From Heterodera schachtii (lineage: Eukaryota; Nematoda; Chromadorea; Rhabditida; Heteroderidae): 64,000 nucleotides of DNA. Of this stretch, positions 11,361 to 21,924 are shown piece after piece. The notes beneath the pieces were generated by a model. That model was given only the letters and a program-made list of their open reading frames with translations. It made no database searches and had not been told where the DNA came from. Both the position numbers and the translations under genes were made by a program. Position 1 is the stretch's first letter. Every line of letters begins with the position of its first letter. The DNA is taken from assembly GCA_023374025.1 (NCBI GenBank), contig SIJG01000040.1, positions 543,201 through 607,200 on the forward strand, in the 5' to 3' direction.

Positions 11361-13835
11361 ATGCAAAAAATGAGAGTATATGAACAAGCGAATTTAAACA
11401 CTGTACAAAGTGATCAAGCCATGGAAGACATTGATCAAAACATTGGAGGAACTGATCAGACAAATTTGTCAATGCCAATAGATGTGATCAATGAAAATGC
11501 CAATTCACTGATCAGTCCATTAGCTATGCCAATTGCTCAAAGTTCTGCAGCGGATCAAGCCCATCCAACAATGTCAGAAGGTACAACCAATACCAATTTG
11601 ACAAGCGATAAAAGTGATCAGACGGGCCCAGAAACACCAAACAGTCAACGGAAACGGGCAAGACAGCGAAAGCAAAGCTCAAGCAATATTCAGCGGACTG
11701 AATTCTATAGATTTACATCAAATGAAACGGAAGAAGCAGTTGTCAAACATAAAAATCAAAGAAATGATCAGCCGATTGATCAAAGAAATGATAAACGGTG
11801 TGATCAAAGAAATGATCAACTGAGTGATCAAAGAGATCAACCGAGTAATCAAAGAAATGATCAACCGAGTGATCAAGGAAATGATGAATTGAATGAGCAA
11901 CAAAGTTATCAGATGCTTGGACTTTATGATCATGATGATCAAAATATTGAACCAATGTTTGTTGACACAAATGCACCACAAATGATCGATACAAGCGACT
12001 TCGATCAAATTGCTCAACTGGCTGGTGACGATTTGATGTTCCCCCATCCGATGGAGGTGTATGACGAGCCGAACAATGCCGAAGAACAAGTTGTGATGAT
12101 ACCGGTCGGAAACAGTTCACAACAAATTGTAGCAGAAAGTGTTGGCAAAACAAAAAGCAATTCAAAAAGTGGGCACGGAAAAAGCCGTCAAAGCGCTGAT
12201 CAGAGCGTGCGCGACTATGCTTCTCCATCAATTCAACAGAAGCAAAAAGCGGGTCGGCCAAAAAAGCCGAAAATTGACGAGAAAACGGAAAAGGCCAAAT
12301 CAAAAATGGGAGTGGAAAAAGCGCCGATCAAATCGGCAAAGGACAAATCAAAAATGATAATGGAAAGACCACCGATCAAAAACAAACCAATAATGATTAC
12401 GGAAAGACCAACGATGAAAAATAAATCAATAGTGATACCGGAAAGATCAACGATGAAAAACAAATCAATAATGGTAACGGAAAAACAAAAGACGACAGCG
12501 GACAAAGGCAAATCAATAATGATAGAGGAAGAAGAATCAGCGACTGATTCATCAGATGAGGTACACTAATTAGTTAAATCAAATTTTATTGCTCTCCATA
12601 AAGACAATTTTTTGCATTCCTATGAGCAAATGATTTAATGAGTCTTTAAAAAGAGCATTTAAAAGATTTTGAATTTTTGGACCGAAACTGGTTAAATAAT
12701 CATACTAAAAACACTATTTATGATTTGCAAGTTTCTCCTATAATTAAAGAGATTTAACAGAAAAATTTGAGTTGCAAAATATTTGAATTTCCGATTTTTT
12801 TTTGTTTGAATTTGGGTTCAGTAATAATTAACTCAATTATTATTATTTTCATTTTGCATTTAAATGAATGAATTCAGATAGAGACTGATGGTTCAACTGA
12901 TAAACTGGCCGATGCGAACGCATATGACTTGGTCAAAAGGATACGCAACAACTTCAAATACGAAGTCTCCAAAATTTTGGCCATGTTTGTGTACCGGCAG
13001 AAAAACGAACTGCGGCGATTATACTTTATTGAATGGAAAGGTATACACAAATTTAAGACCATATTATATAAAAAAAACTTAATAAAATTAAAAGAAAAAC
13101 TTTCGATTTAATAAGGAAAAACCAAAATAAATAAGGACTTTAAATTCAAAATAAATAAATTATCAAAATTGTACACCCGGAAAATTAGACCAAAATGTCA
13201 TAATTAACAAAAATATTACAAAATATTTGTCTTTTATTTGACCAACTAAAAATATTCTTTAACGATTTTTCACTTGTTATATAATTTAATTTTTTTTTTC
13301 AAAATTTAGGATATGAAGCTCATTCTCGCTGGGTCCTTTCGGAAGACATGAATTCGCTTGAATTGTTGGCCAATTTCATTGAGGAGTGCTCAATGAGTTC
13401 GGCACTTGATGCCTTTTTGGGTGCCCCAGTAATGAGCCACGTGGCAAAAGTGCTTCAAAAAAATGACGAAGCAATTTCATGTACATAAACCGAAATTAAA
13501 TTTTAATTGTTTTAAATATGTAATTAGACAAATTTAAGTAATGCAAAGTATGGGAAAGCAACCCGAGCAAATGGCGGCAGAAGATGATTATTTTGTATTT
13601 GCAAAAGAAGCAACTGAGGATCAGAAAGAGAAGGTAAAAATCTATAGACATGCAGCAATTTTATTATGAAATGAATTAATTTAATTTTTTAATATATATA
13701 TTTTTTTAATATTTTTATTTTTTAAGGGATTCTTTTTTTAAGTTGGTTATGAATTTATAATTTTCATTTTTAAAGGCTATCGAAAGCATTGATGAATTTG
13801 TTGAATTGATTAAAAAACATTCAAATGATGGATAA
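11361..13835 (+). CDS. Chromodomain protein with long Asn/Asp/Gln-rich N-terminal region
   Basis: Exons are 11361-12560, 12878-13040, 13310-13480, 13539-13633 and 13776-13835. Introns are 317, 269, 58 and 142 bp, phases agree, and the model gives 562 residues. Residues about 427-480 match a chromodomain: FKYEVSKIL, then FIEWKGY, then a SRWVLSEDMNSLELLANF stretch corresponding to the usual NTWEP and helix. The methyl-lysine cage positions Tyr428, Trp453 and Tyr456 are present. An intron splits the WKGY motif. Upstream are a QRNDQ-type repeat region (about 130-175), basic clusters fit for nuclear import, and a Lys/Pro repeat (ERPxxKNK, about 335-380). Family knowledge says such domains read methylated histone H3. 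No signal peptide was seen. The true start may lie further upstream. Confidence 0.75.
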
Positions 13836-15272
13836 AGAAAGCACAATGATAATCTGCGGAAATTGTTGCTTTATTTCGATGATTATCTAAGAAAATTGTT
13901 GCTGTATTTTGATATTTATTTAAATTGCTCTTTGGGAATCATTTAATTATTGGCTGGTAATTTTTTATTGAAATTCATATTTTTTCCTGGCCTGTGGGAG
14001 GCCTGAAACGCATGAAAAACATGTTTTAGATAGGTTGAAGCTTCTAAAATGGACTTCTATCTCCATATTTTTCATATTTTGCGAATTATGTCCATATTTA
14101 GCATTTTTAAAAAAAAACCTCTATTAGAAAGCCCCTTATTAACTAAATCAGCCTTTTTGACCGTAAAGGACCAAAAATTTTGCGAAAAAAATGTTTTTTT
14201 TAAATTTTATCAATCGTGCTGGGGCGTTTCATAAAATCCGCAGCGAATTTTTCGACAAAACATGACATAACTTTGCTTAAAGGCAATCAAATTTTACATT
14301 ATTGATACCATTCGATAGCCCAGCTTTTTCTCTATTAGCTTGGAAAAGTTAACAAAAATTTGGTCGATTTTAGTAAAAGTTGTATGCAAACGTACAATTT
14401 CTGCCATAACTTAAACACATAAAAGGAAGGAAAATTTGAATAAATTATATTCGTGTATTATTAAATGCTAATGATTAATGATAAAAAAAAAAGCATAACC
14501 AACATGAAGCTTTCCCTTCCAACCGAGAATTTTGAGCCGGCAATGGCAAAACGAATAAAGCTGAATTAAAGTTAAATTTAATGAATTTACATGTTTAGCC
14601 TGGGTTTTCTAATAAAAACAGCAGAATATTTCCTTTAATAATCATTTTAATGGCCTAATTGTGATGAATCATCATGCCATTTAGTGATATCACGGGATGG
14701 CAATTCTTTGAGGGCCTAATTTCTCGAACTTTGGATCGAAAAACAGAAACAAATTCTGGCCCCGACAGATTAGGGAGAGGTGTGTCCAGTAAAAATTCCA
14801 TCTCGATTGAGCTAGGGGAGCATGAGTAATTTTAAAAAATATTAGTGACTTTTTTGAGTGTTTTTCTCTTTAAAAAAAAAAAGTAAAATTCTAAAAATGA
14901 TTTTTATGCCAAAAATAAAACCCAAAAATTTTGAAATTTTTGCTCAATTTTCTTCAAAAAAAATTAATAAATTTTGTCCTTATTTGTATTTCTTTTTACT
15001 AAAATGATTTTCATACTGTATTCAAGATTTTAAATTTTAAAATTGAATATTTTTCATTTTTATTTGCAATTTGTGGTTGCATATTTTATGCGCTTATTTT
15101 TACGATTTATTTGTATATAATTCCCCGCCCTAATTATACACAAAAAACGAAGAACCTTCGATGAATTAACAAAATAGAGCCCCAATGGCACAAATTTAAC
15201 TCAGTACTCAGCCGGCCCTCTCATTTGCCATTTTTTGAATAATTTGGGTTGGGAATTGGTCCACTTAAGAGG
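13836..15272. other. Intergenic, no gene seen
   Basis: AT-rich sequence without a supportable exon. Around 14690 the phrase cgggatggcaattct recalls the MITE end at 10508, but no partner end was found. Confidence 0.4.
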
Positions 15273-15280
15273 CTTATTAG

Positions 15281-15875
15281 CAGGGCTGCAAAAACATGCA
15301 AATGCATATTTTTTTTCCTGGATTCTCCATGCTATAAATAGTAGGAAAAACACTTTCTTTTTTGTGTTTGCGTATAAAAATCGGGACTTTATTTGCATAT
15401 TTTTGCATATTTTGGGTGTTAATGCATATTTTTGCTTTTTGTGCATATTTCGCCATTTTTTGAAAATTTGTTAACAAAAATGCAATAAAAACGGAAAATA
15501 CATCCCTAAGAATCGTCTAAAAAATTTCCGAAAAATACACCCCCTAAGAATTGACCTAAAATTTTTAAAAAACACACCACTAAGAATTGGAATTTTCTCA
15601 AAAATTCTTCCCCCAAATTTTTTTTTTCATGACAAAATTTTTGATTTAAAAATGTCTATATTTGCTAAGAGAATTTTATTAAAGAAATGTAGCTCATTGG
15701 CAAGTGCACTAATGAAAATTTTTTTTTTTTTTAAATTGAATTTGCACCCCTAATTTTCAAGTTTTTTGTGCATATTTTGCGGTTTTTGTGCATATTTGAT
15801 GCATATTTGGCAATTTTATTTGCATATTTATGTGCATATTTTGGTCACTTTTCGTGCATATTTTTTGCAGCCCTG
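15281..15875. mobile_element. hAT-type MITE with intact ends
   Basis: The left end CAGGGCTGCAAAAA and the right end TTTTTTGCAGCCCTG are inverted copies. Both sides carry the same 8 bp CTTATTAG (15273-15280 and 15876-15883), a perfect target site duplication of the hAT type. The element is 595 bp and noncoding. The inside is built of repeated tgcatattt phrases on both strands, so it would form an extended hairpin. Confidence 0.88.
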
Positions 15876-15883
15876 CTTATTAG

Positions 15884-16763
15884 TGGTGATTGTCGTCGTC
15901 GTTGTGGCGTTCCGTTCCGCGTCCATTTTTTGACCTTTCTTCCTCCTCCTCCTCCTCCTCCTCCCATTTGCTCACTCATCACACACATTCACATCAGCAG
16001 CGCTAGCAGAGCTCAGCCAATCCTCCGCCTCCATCTCTTCTCATCCATTCAATAAAAAAGTGCCCTATTTTCTTCTGTTCACTATTTTATTTAAAAAAAA
16101 ATTTTTTATTTTTTTTTATTTTAAAATTGTACATATTCATTAGAGTTGGGTAAAAAAAATTCCTGGAACGGGAAAAAGAAAAAAGCGGGAAAATTCCCGA
16201 ATGGGATCCGCTTTTTTCTCGTTCCCGTAAAAATCCTGACCATTTTAACGGGAATCCCGCTGGGAAAAGTGAAAAATTTTATTTTGATTTTTTAAATTTT
16301 TTTTAGTTATTTTTCAAGTGAAAGTATTATAATTTAAACAATTTTAAAAATTTCTTCTACAATTTTTATTAAAAAATAATGTTTATTTTTGTTTCAAAAA
16401 GTATAAAAGCCATTATCAAATTATATAAAAATAAACAATTCGCTTATTTTTGCCCATTTTTTTTTTGTCATTGAAATTCTCTTTAATCTTTTTTTTATTC
16501 AAAAATATATACATATGTACATATATCCATTCTAATTTATATAGAATAAAACCAAGAATTCTTTTGTTTCTCCACTTTTTGGGCCATTGAAAATACATCT
16601 TACCTCATTTGAATTTATTTCAATTAATTATGATTTTGTTCATTTCGAATGGGGCACGCCCCTTTGTGTTTACGGGAAAACTGTTACTTTCTGCTATAAA
16701 AGTGCCCTCATTTTATGATTCATTAATATTAATAGCAATTCATAGATAAAACAATCGAATTTG
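15884..16763. other. Intergenic with microsatellite and inverted motifs
   Basis: A (TCC)n microsatellite lies at about 15941-15966. From about 16160 to 16265 several GGGAA and TTCCC phrases alternate, likely the remains of a small inverted-repeat element. The rest is AT-rich. No gene seen. Confidence 0.5.
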
Positions 16764-16771
16764 AATTAAAC

Positions 16772-16960
16772 CAGGGCTGCTTGATTTTTTAAAAAATCAG
16801 CACTTGGGGTGCGGGTCAAAAATCAGCAGTCAAACCGAAAAATCAACATTATGCAACAAAATGAAAAATCATTTTTGGCTTTTTGCTTCTTTTCCCCATA
16901 GAAGTTACAAAAAATGATCAAAATTTTAATGCTCATAATCCCGTAAATCTGGCAGTCCTG
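16772..16960. mobile_element. Short hAT-type MITE, degenerate
   Basis: The left end CAGGGCTGC and the right end GGCAGTCCTG are near-inverted. The flanks aattaaac and acttatac agree at six of eight positions. It is 189 bp, noncoding and rich in aaaaatcag phrases. It lies 63 bp upstream of the innexin relic's ATG and shares its terminal bases with the element at 15281. Confidence 0.6.
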
Positions 16961-17023
16961 ACTTATACCGATCCCGAAAATTTTTTAGAAAAAACAAAAA
17001 TTCATTTTTGAATTTTGCTCGCC

Positions 17024-17990
17024 ATGTTTGGCATTCCGTTTCTGTCCACATACATTCAGTGAGTGGTCAAGCAGCAGGCATTGGCCGATTCAGTTGATTG
17101 GCTCAACTATTATTGCAGCTCCATTCTGTTGGCATTTTTTGCGTTGGCCATCTCGGCAAAACAATACTTTGGCCAGGTGATTATTGTCGTTTGGCAAATT
17201 GTTTATTTTTTAATTTGTTTGAAATATTTGTTTGCCATATCTCGGCTCTGAGTCATAGAAATCCAATGCCATTCTTTGGGAGTTCTCACATCCAAGCTCT
17301 ATTCTTAGAACACAAAAGCCTTTTTAACATACAACTTTTTTTAATGTCAATTAAATTTCCCAAAATTCGAAACTGAGACTCAAAATTGAAAAAAAAAACT
17401 CCGGTATCGAGACTACAAACATCAAAAAATACGGAAATTTTCTCGAACCTTAACTCTTGATTAAATTGGTGTATTGTAATTTTAATCTTTATTAATTTTT
17501 TGGATTTTTTTTTTGCTATTTATTGAGAAACTGAAAATTTTTCCCCCAAGGCCATTAATTGTTGGGTGCCAAATGAGTTCAAAGGCAGTTGGGAAAAGTA
17601 TGCCGAGGATTACTGTTTTGTTGACAATTCATATTATGTGCCGTTTGACATGGAAGTGCCGTCAGATTTGAGCAAGCGCGTCTATTATGAAATTTTGTGA
17701 AATTTTTTTAGCAAATTGGGTTCTAAAAATAATAACAAAAAAAAAAGAATATTTGTTTTTGAAGGTTAAATTCTTCCAAATATGAACAACTAAACAATCT
17801 TAAGCCATTGTTTAAATTAAATATTAAAAAATAATTAAATTTATTTATTTCAATTTGTCAGGTGACCGGTCTCGGCTCAATTGGAAAACGCCATCATCAG
17901 TTTGGAAATGGAATGTCAAACAATTCAAATAGCTCTCAGGAAAACAATGCCAATTCGCCTTGCCAACTTAGCACCGATTCAGAGGTGTAA
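17024..17990 (+). pseudogene. Broken innexin (gap-junction protein) gene
   Basis: Exon 1 (17024-17176) encodes an innexin N-terminus (MFGIPFLSTYIQ) and, after an in-frame TGA at 17060, continues with DSVDWLNYY and the first membrane helix ending SAKQYFGQ. Exon 2 (17551-17700) encodes the first extracellular loop with its conserved Cys residues (NCWVPNEFKGSWEKY, EDYCFVDNSYYVP) and stops soon after. A final exon-like piece (17862-17990) looks like a hydrophilic innexin tail. The YYQWVP signature and helices 2-4, normally some 200 residues, are absent between them. Innexins form gap-junction channels; this copy cannot. It could be a partial duplicate of an intact gene elsewhere, or an assembly deletion. 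Confidence 0.82.
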
Positions 17991-18809
17991 GAAGAACAAA
18001 TTCGAAACATAAATTTTCGAATTTTTATAATTGACCATAATAATTGATCATTTACACAATTAATTGATTCTTAACTAACACGAATTGTTGACTAATTAAT
18101 GCACGCGGACAAAATTTTTCACCTACGAAATTATGGTATTTTTTTTTAATTTTTCGAAAGCATTATTACAGGCAAAAAAAAAACAAGTTATTAATTAATT
18201 TCTTTCAAATCATATCCGAAGAATTTAAAATTACAAAATATTTCATTATTCAACTAAAGAATAATTTGAAAGTTTTGTCCGGAAAAATTTCATTCATTAA
18301 TTAATGCAAGATTTTGTTATATATTTGCTACTTAATGCTTTGATCATTGATCAAAATTTTGCAGTTTTCGAGAATTAAGTTGGCCATTATTCTTTTGGAA
18401 CTTTCATTTTAATTATTTTTCACTTTCAATTAACTCTTCCCATCTCAGGGATTTGATTTCATTATAATTGTATATTTATTTATTTATTTAAGCTCTTTTA
18501 TTATTTAAATCCCATTTTTCATGCCTTGAATAAATTCATTTGTTTCAATTGAGATTTTATTTAATTGAATAGATTTTTATAACTTTTATTAATAACCAGT
18601 AATTGGTTTTTAATTGGCATTACATTTTTTACAAAAAATTCGTTTTTAAGTATTATAAAATATAACCGAAAAATGCTCAAAAAAAATGTATCAAGCAAAT
18701 CAAGCATTTGATCACCAATGCATGTTTATTCCCTCAAAAGAAAAATGAAAAAACGGAATTCTAACAAAAAAATATAATTTTTTGTATTAAAAAAATGATT
18801 ATTTCATCA
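17991..18809. other. Intergenic, no gene seen
   Basis: AT-rich spacer between the innexin relic and the next HTH gene, with no supportable exon. Confidence 0.45.
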
Positions 18810-19460
18810 CTAATTTTTGGATTGCTTCTTTAATTTTTCTTCATTGGAATTTCGTGCTAAATAAAAATTCATTAAAATATCATATGAAAAATTTAACTTA
18901 CTCTTATTATATTTTGGCGCTAATTCTTTTTTCCATCTTCGACATGTTTCATAAGAAATGCCCAATTCCTTCACAAATTCTTTCTGTTTTCTTTGGCCAT
19001 ATAAACTTTTAAATTCATCAAGTCTTTTAATGAATTCTTTCTTTTTCTCTTCATAAAAACTCCTTTTCATTATTTTATTTTTATTTAAATTTAATTCTTT
19101 TTTCCATTTGTATATTTTTTCGCGATTTGTGCCTAATAATTTTGCAATTTTCCACTCAATTTTATTTCTTTTTTCATTTTCATATTTTCCTTTTTGCTTC
19201 AACTTTTCTTTAATTGCTTCAAATTTTTGAATGGTTTCTCTTTTGTGTTGATCAATTCGACAATTTAAATTTTCTTCACCCATTTGATCAGCTGCTGAGC
19301 TTTCACTATGATCATTTTGTTCCATTTTAATCATTTTTTCTTCATTTTCATTTTTCTCCCATCCGTTGCCGAATATTTCGTCAAAATTTGATCGGATTTT
19401 GCCGAATTTAATTCCATAAAATAAGCAAAATATAATAAATATTAAAAGCCACAAATTCAT
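18810..19460 (-). CDS. Secreted HTH-repeat protein, copy 2, third repeat lost
   Basis: Exons (minus) are 19460-18902 and 18856-18810, with a 45 bp intron (gtaagtt...tatttag, phase 1), giving 201 residues. It has a signal peptide of about 19 residues, the GKIRSNFDEIFG motif, an acidic linker with DQMGEEN, and two HTH-like repeats (W near residues 121 and 177). The second exon starts like the third-repeat exon of its relatives (NSNEEKL), but a deletion and frame change end it after a few codons. The lost part (NPKISDEII) is still readable in another frame at about 18795-18825. The intron length is a multiple of three with no in-frame stop, so unspliced mRNA would also be translated. Confidence 0.8.
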   Translation of the reverse strand: MNLWLLIFIIFCLFYGIKFGKIRSNFDEIFGNGWEKNENEEKMIKMEQNDHSESSAADQMGEENLNCRIDQHKRETIQKFEAIKEKLKQKGKYENEKRNKIEWKIAKLLGTNREKIYKWKKELNLNKNKIMKRSFYEEKKKEFIKRLDEFKSLYGQRKQKEFVKELGISYETCRRWKKELAPKYNKSKLNFSYDILMNFYLARNSNEEKLKKQSKN

Positions 19461-19897
19461 TTTTTACAATTTGGGAGATACTTGTAATGTAAATAATTTT
19501 ATATATGCTTTTTTGCATAAATAATAATTTTATATATGCTTTTTTGTATAAATATTTATTTAATTTTTCTTCATTTGATAAAATCAATTCGAAAAAATAA
19601 AAATGTCATGGTTATTCTGGTTTGCAGTTTGTACAGTTCGGCAAGTAAACAAAAACTGAAAATCATCAAATTTACAAAACCCTCCAAATTCCTCTGATGA
19701 ATATGAGATTCTCGCTCGTCAAAAGCGACTCGAAAAAATTCTAATTTAAACAATAATTCCTGATTTTTTTTACCAGGATAATCATGACATTTCCGATTTT
19801 TCGAATTGATTCCCTCAAATGACGAGAAAAAATTAAATAATATTTGTGCAATAAATTCCCATATAAATTGCATAAAAAATAATCTCAAGCTGTAAAA
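19461..19897. promoter_or_regulatory. Divergent intergenic region between HTH copies 2 and 3
   Basis: These 437 bp separate two head-to-head family members, so both promoters must lie here. A direct repeat of about 31 bp (ttttatatatgcttttttg core, 19492-19553) lies close to the minus-strand gene's ATG. The ~100 bp block found before the other members is absent, which fits the protein-level split into two subtypes. Confidence 0.5.
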
Positions 19898-20650
19898 ATG
19901 AATGTGTTGCTTTTAATATTTATTATATTTTGCTTATTTTATGGAATTAAATCAGGCAAAATTCGACCAAATTTTGACGAAATATTTGAAAATGGATGGG
20001 ACAAAAGTGAAAGAGAAGGACAAATGATAAAAAGTGAACAAAATGACAATAATGAAAGCTCAGCAGTTGATCAAATGGGTGCGGAAATTGAAAATGGTCC
20101 AATTAATCAACAAAAAAGGGAAATGATCGAAAAATTTGAAGCAATTAAAGAAAAGTTGAAGAAAAACGGAAAATATCAATGGGAAAACAGAGTTAAAATT
20201 GAGATGAAAATTGGAAAATTATTAGGTGTAGGTCGTTACAAAATATTCAAATGGAAAGAAGAAATGAATTTAAATAAAGTCCAAATAATGAAAAAGAGTT
20301 TTTATGAGCAAAAAAAGAGAGAATTCGCTGAACGATTTGATGAATTTAAAAGTTTATATGGCCAAGGCAAACAGAAAGAATTTGTGAAGGAATTGGGCAT
20401 TTCTTATGAAACATGTCGACGATGGAAAAAAGAATTTCTGCCAAAATATAAGAAAAGTAAGAGAATTTTATTTTTTAATAAAATTTGTATCTTTTGAGCA
20501 CAAAAGAATTATTCCAATGAGGAAAAATTAACAATAATAAGACAATATTTCAAAATTAAAGAAAGAAACCCAAAAATTATCGACCGAATGATTGTTAAGG
20601 AATTGGAAATTGGAAATGAAACTTTGCGCAGATGGAAAAACAAATTTTAA
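19898..20650 (+). CDS. Secreted triple helix-turn-helix-repeat protein, copy 3
   Basis: Exons are 19898-20456 and 20499-20650, with a 42 bp intron (gtaagag...ttttgag, phase 1), giving 236 residues. It has a signal peptide (1-19), the SGKIRPNFDEIFENG motif and an acidic linker (VDQMGAE). Three HTH-like repeats follow, each ending in W-K: KIFKWKEE, CRRWKKE and LRRWKNKF at the C-terminus. The third repeat is contributed entirely by exon 2. Leader and linker are closest to the copy at 18810-19460, its divergent neighbour. No cysteine-rich or enzymatic domain. The role as a secreted nucleic-acid-binding protein is inferred from architecture. Confidence 0.82.
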
Positions 20651-20789
20651 TTAGTATCATGAATGTAAAAAAACATTTTACAATCGCTGCCATTATACTT
20701 CAAATTAATAGACGAACTAACTAATTTTGATAGTTTGAAAAACAATTTACTAATTGTTAAAAAATTATGTTTTAATTCTCTAAAAACGC

Positions 20790-20885
20790 AATTTAAAAAA
20801 ATCAATGGGCGATTTTGTGGATAAAAAATAACAAAAACATTAATTATTTTAGCCTAAAAAACTCTTTTTTAGTGAGCAATTCATT
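20790..20885 (+). promoter_or_regulatory. Orphan upstream block of the HTH family (copy 4)
   Basis: This holds AAATCAATGGGCGATTTT, then ACATTAATTATTTTAGCCTA and AGTGAGCAATTCATTTAAAT, in the same order as before the gene at 21925. An ATG with a decayed leader (MNLCHLF-like, then stops) follows at about 20943, and no HTH repeat is readable after it. It therefore marks a lost gene copy between copies 3 and 4. Confidence 0.6.
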
Positions 20886-21043
20886 TAAATACATTATTAA
20901 TGTAAAAGTATTATCTAATACAAAAATCCTTAGAAATGTAAAATGAATTTGTGTCATTTATTTTAATAAATTTTTGAGATTTTGTCAACTCATTGAAAGC
21001 ACGCACAAAAAAAAAATTCAAAATTAAAGAACTCAATATTAGA

Positions 21044-21520
21044 ATGTCCAAATTTGTTACATTCATTCTCTCCATTCTCCTGCTTTTGTTCACCGAAGCG
21101 GACGTTTCGTAATAGAAAATTGCCATAATATTCTTTGTAGTTAGCAAATTCTTAAAATTTCATTAGATTCAAAAAGGCTCCTGAGAAAAGTTACGAAAGA
21201 ATTTTTCATAAAAAATTACATAAAATCGGATCCATTTACAAATTTATTTTTTACTAAATCTTTAAAATTGCGAATAATTGTTTATTCTTTTTTGCTTCAC
21301 CAGCTACATCAGTCCGGATGAGATTGTGCGCTTAAATTTGTGCCGCACCGAAGGCCTGACATTGGCACAAATTAACATGGCCAAATTTGATGCTGGCAAC
21401 TCACTAATTGAAGTCTGCTCATTGATGGTGCGCGGAATTGACGCTGGTGGCATTGGCAAAATCGGCCAAATTGGAGGGCGAATTGACGGCATTAGGTACA
21501 GTCACCGTATTGGGGACTGA
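21044..21520 (+). CDS. Small secreted protein with Gly/Ile-rich tail
   Basis: Exons are 21044-21108 and 21304-21520, with a 195 bp intron (gtaata...ttcaccag, phase 2), giving 93 residues. Residues 1-20 form a signal peptide (FVTFILSILLLLF core, cleavage near TEA or DVS). The mature part begins YISPDEIVRLNLC, continues with a helix-like stretch carrying two more Cys residues, and ends with GGIGKIGQIGGRIDGIR-type Gly/Ile repeats. I do not recognise a family. Codon use is less AT-biased than the flanking HTH genes. A GTACAG donor-like site before the stop means a further exon is possible. It lies inside the HTH cluster, between copies 3 and 4. Confidence 0.68.
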
Positions 21521-21744
21521 TTTTGACGGGGTAAAATATTAATAAATTAAAAATATTGTTTCATATAAATAGAAATAATCGTCAGTTTAAAGGCATCCAA
21601 AGTTTATTATTCTTATTATTTTCGTTTGTAAGCCCCGTTTTATAAGACAAAACTCAAAAATATGCAACAAAAAATTTAAATTAACTAAAAAATATATTAG
21701 AAAAAATACGCATTTTCAAATCCATAAAAATTTTAAAATAAAAA

Positions 21745-21845
21745 TTTAGCCAAAAATCAATGGGGGATTTTATGAATAAAAAAAAAATAACAAAAACATT
21801 AATTATTTTGGACTAAAAAACTCAACTTTAGTGAGCAATTAATTC
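21745..21845 (+). promoter_or_regulatory. Shared upstream block of the HTH family (copy 5)
   Basis: Contains AAAATCAATGGGGGATTTTA, ATTATTTTGGACTAAAAAAC and AGTGAGCAATTAATTCACAT. It ends about 80 bp upstream of the ATG at 21925 and nearly matches the block upstream of the minus-strand gene at 4443-5199. Confidence 0.6.
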
Positions 21846-21924
21846 ACATAAATATTGATGTAAAAGAATTTTTATATTAAAAAAAACATAAATTGTAAAA
21901 ATGAATTTCTTGTATATGTAAAAA

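Noticed and set aside
11718..12303. Long antisense frames opposite the chromodomain gene's first exon
   Set aside because: They mirror the gatcaa-type coding repeats of the plus-strand gene (His/Phe/Asp-rich shadows) and contain no recognisable domain.
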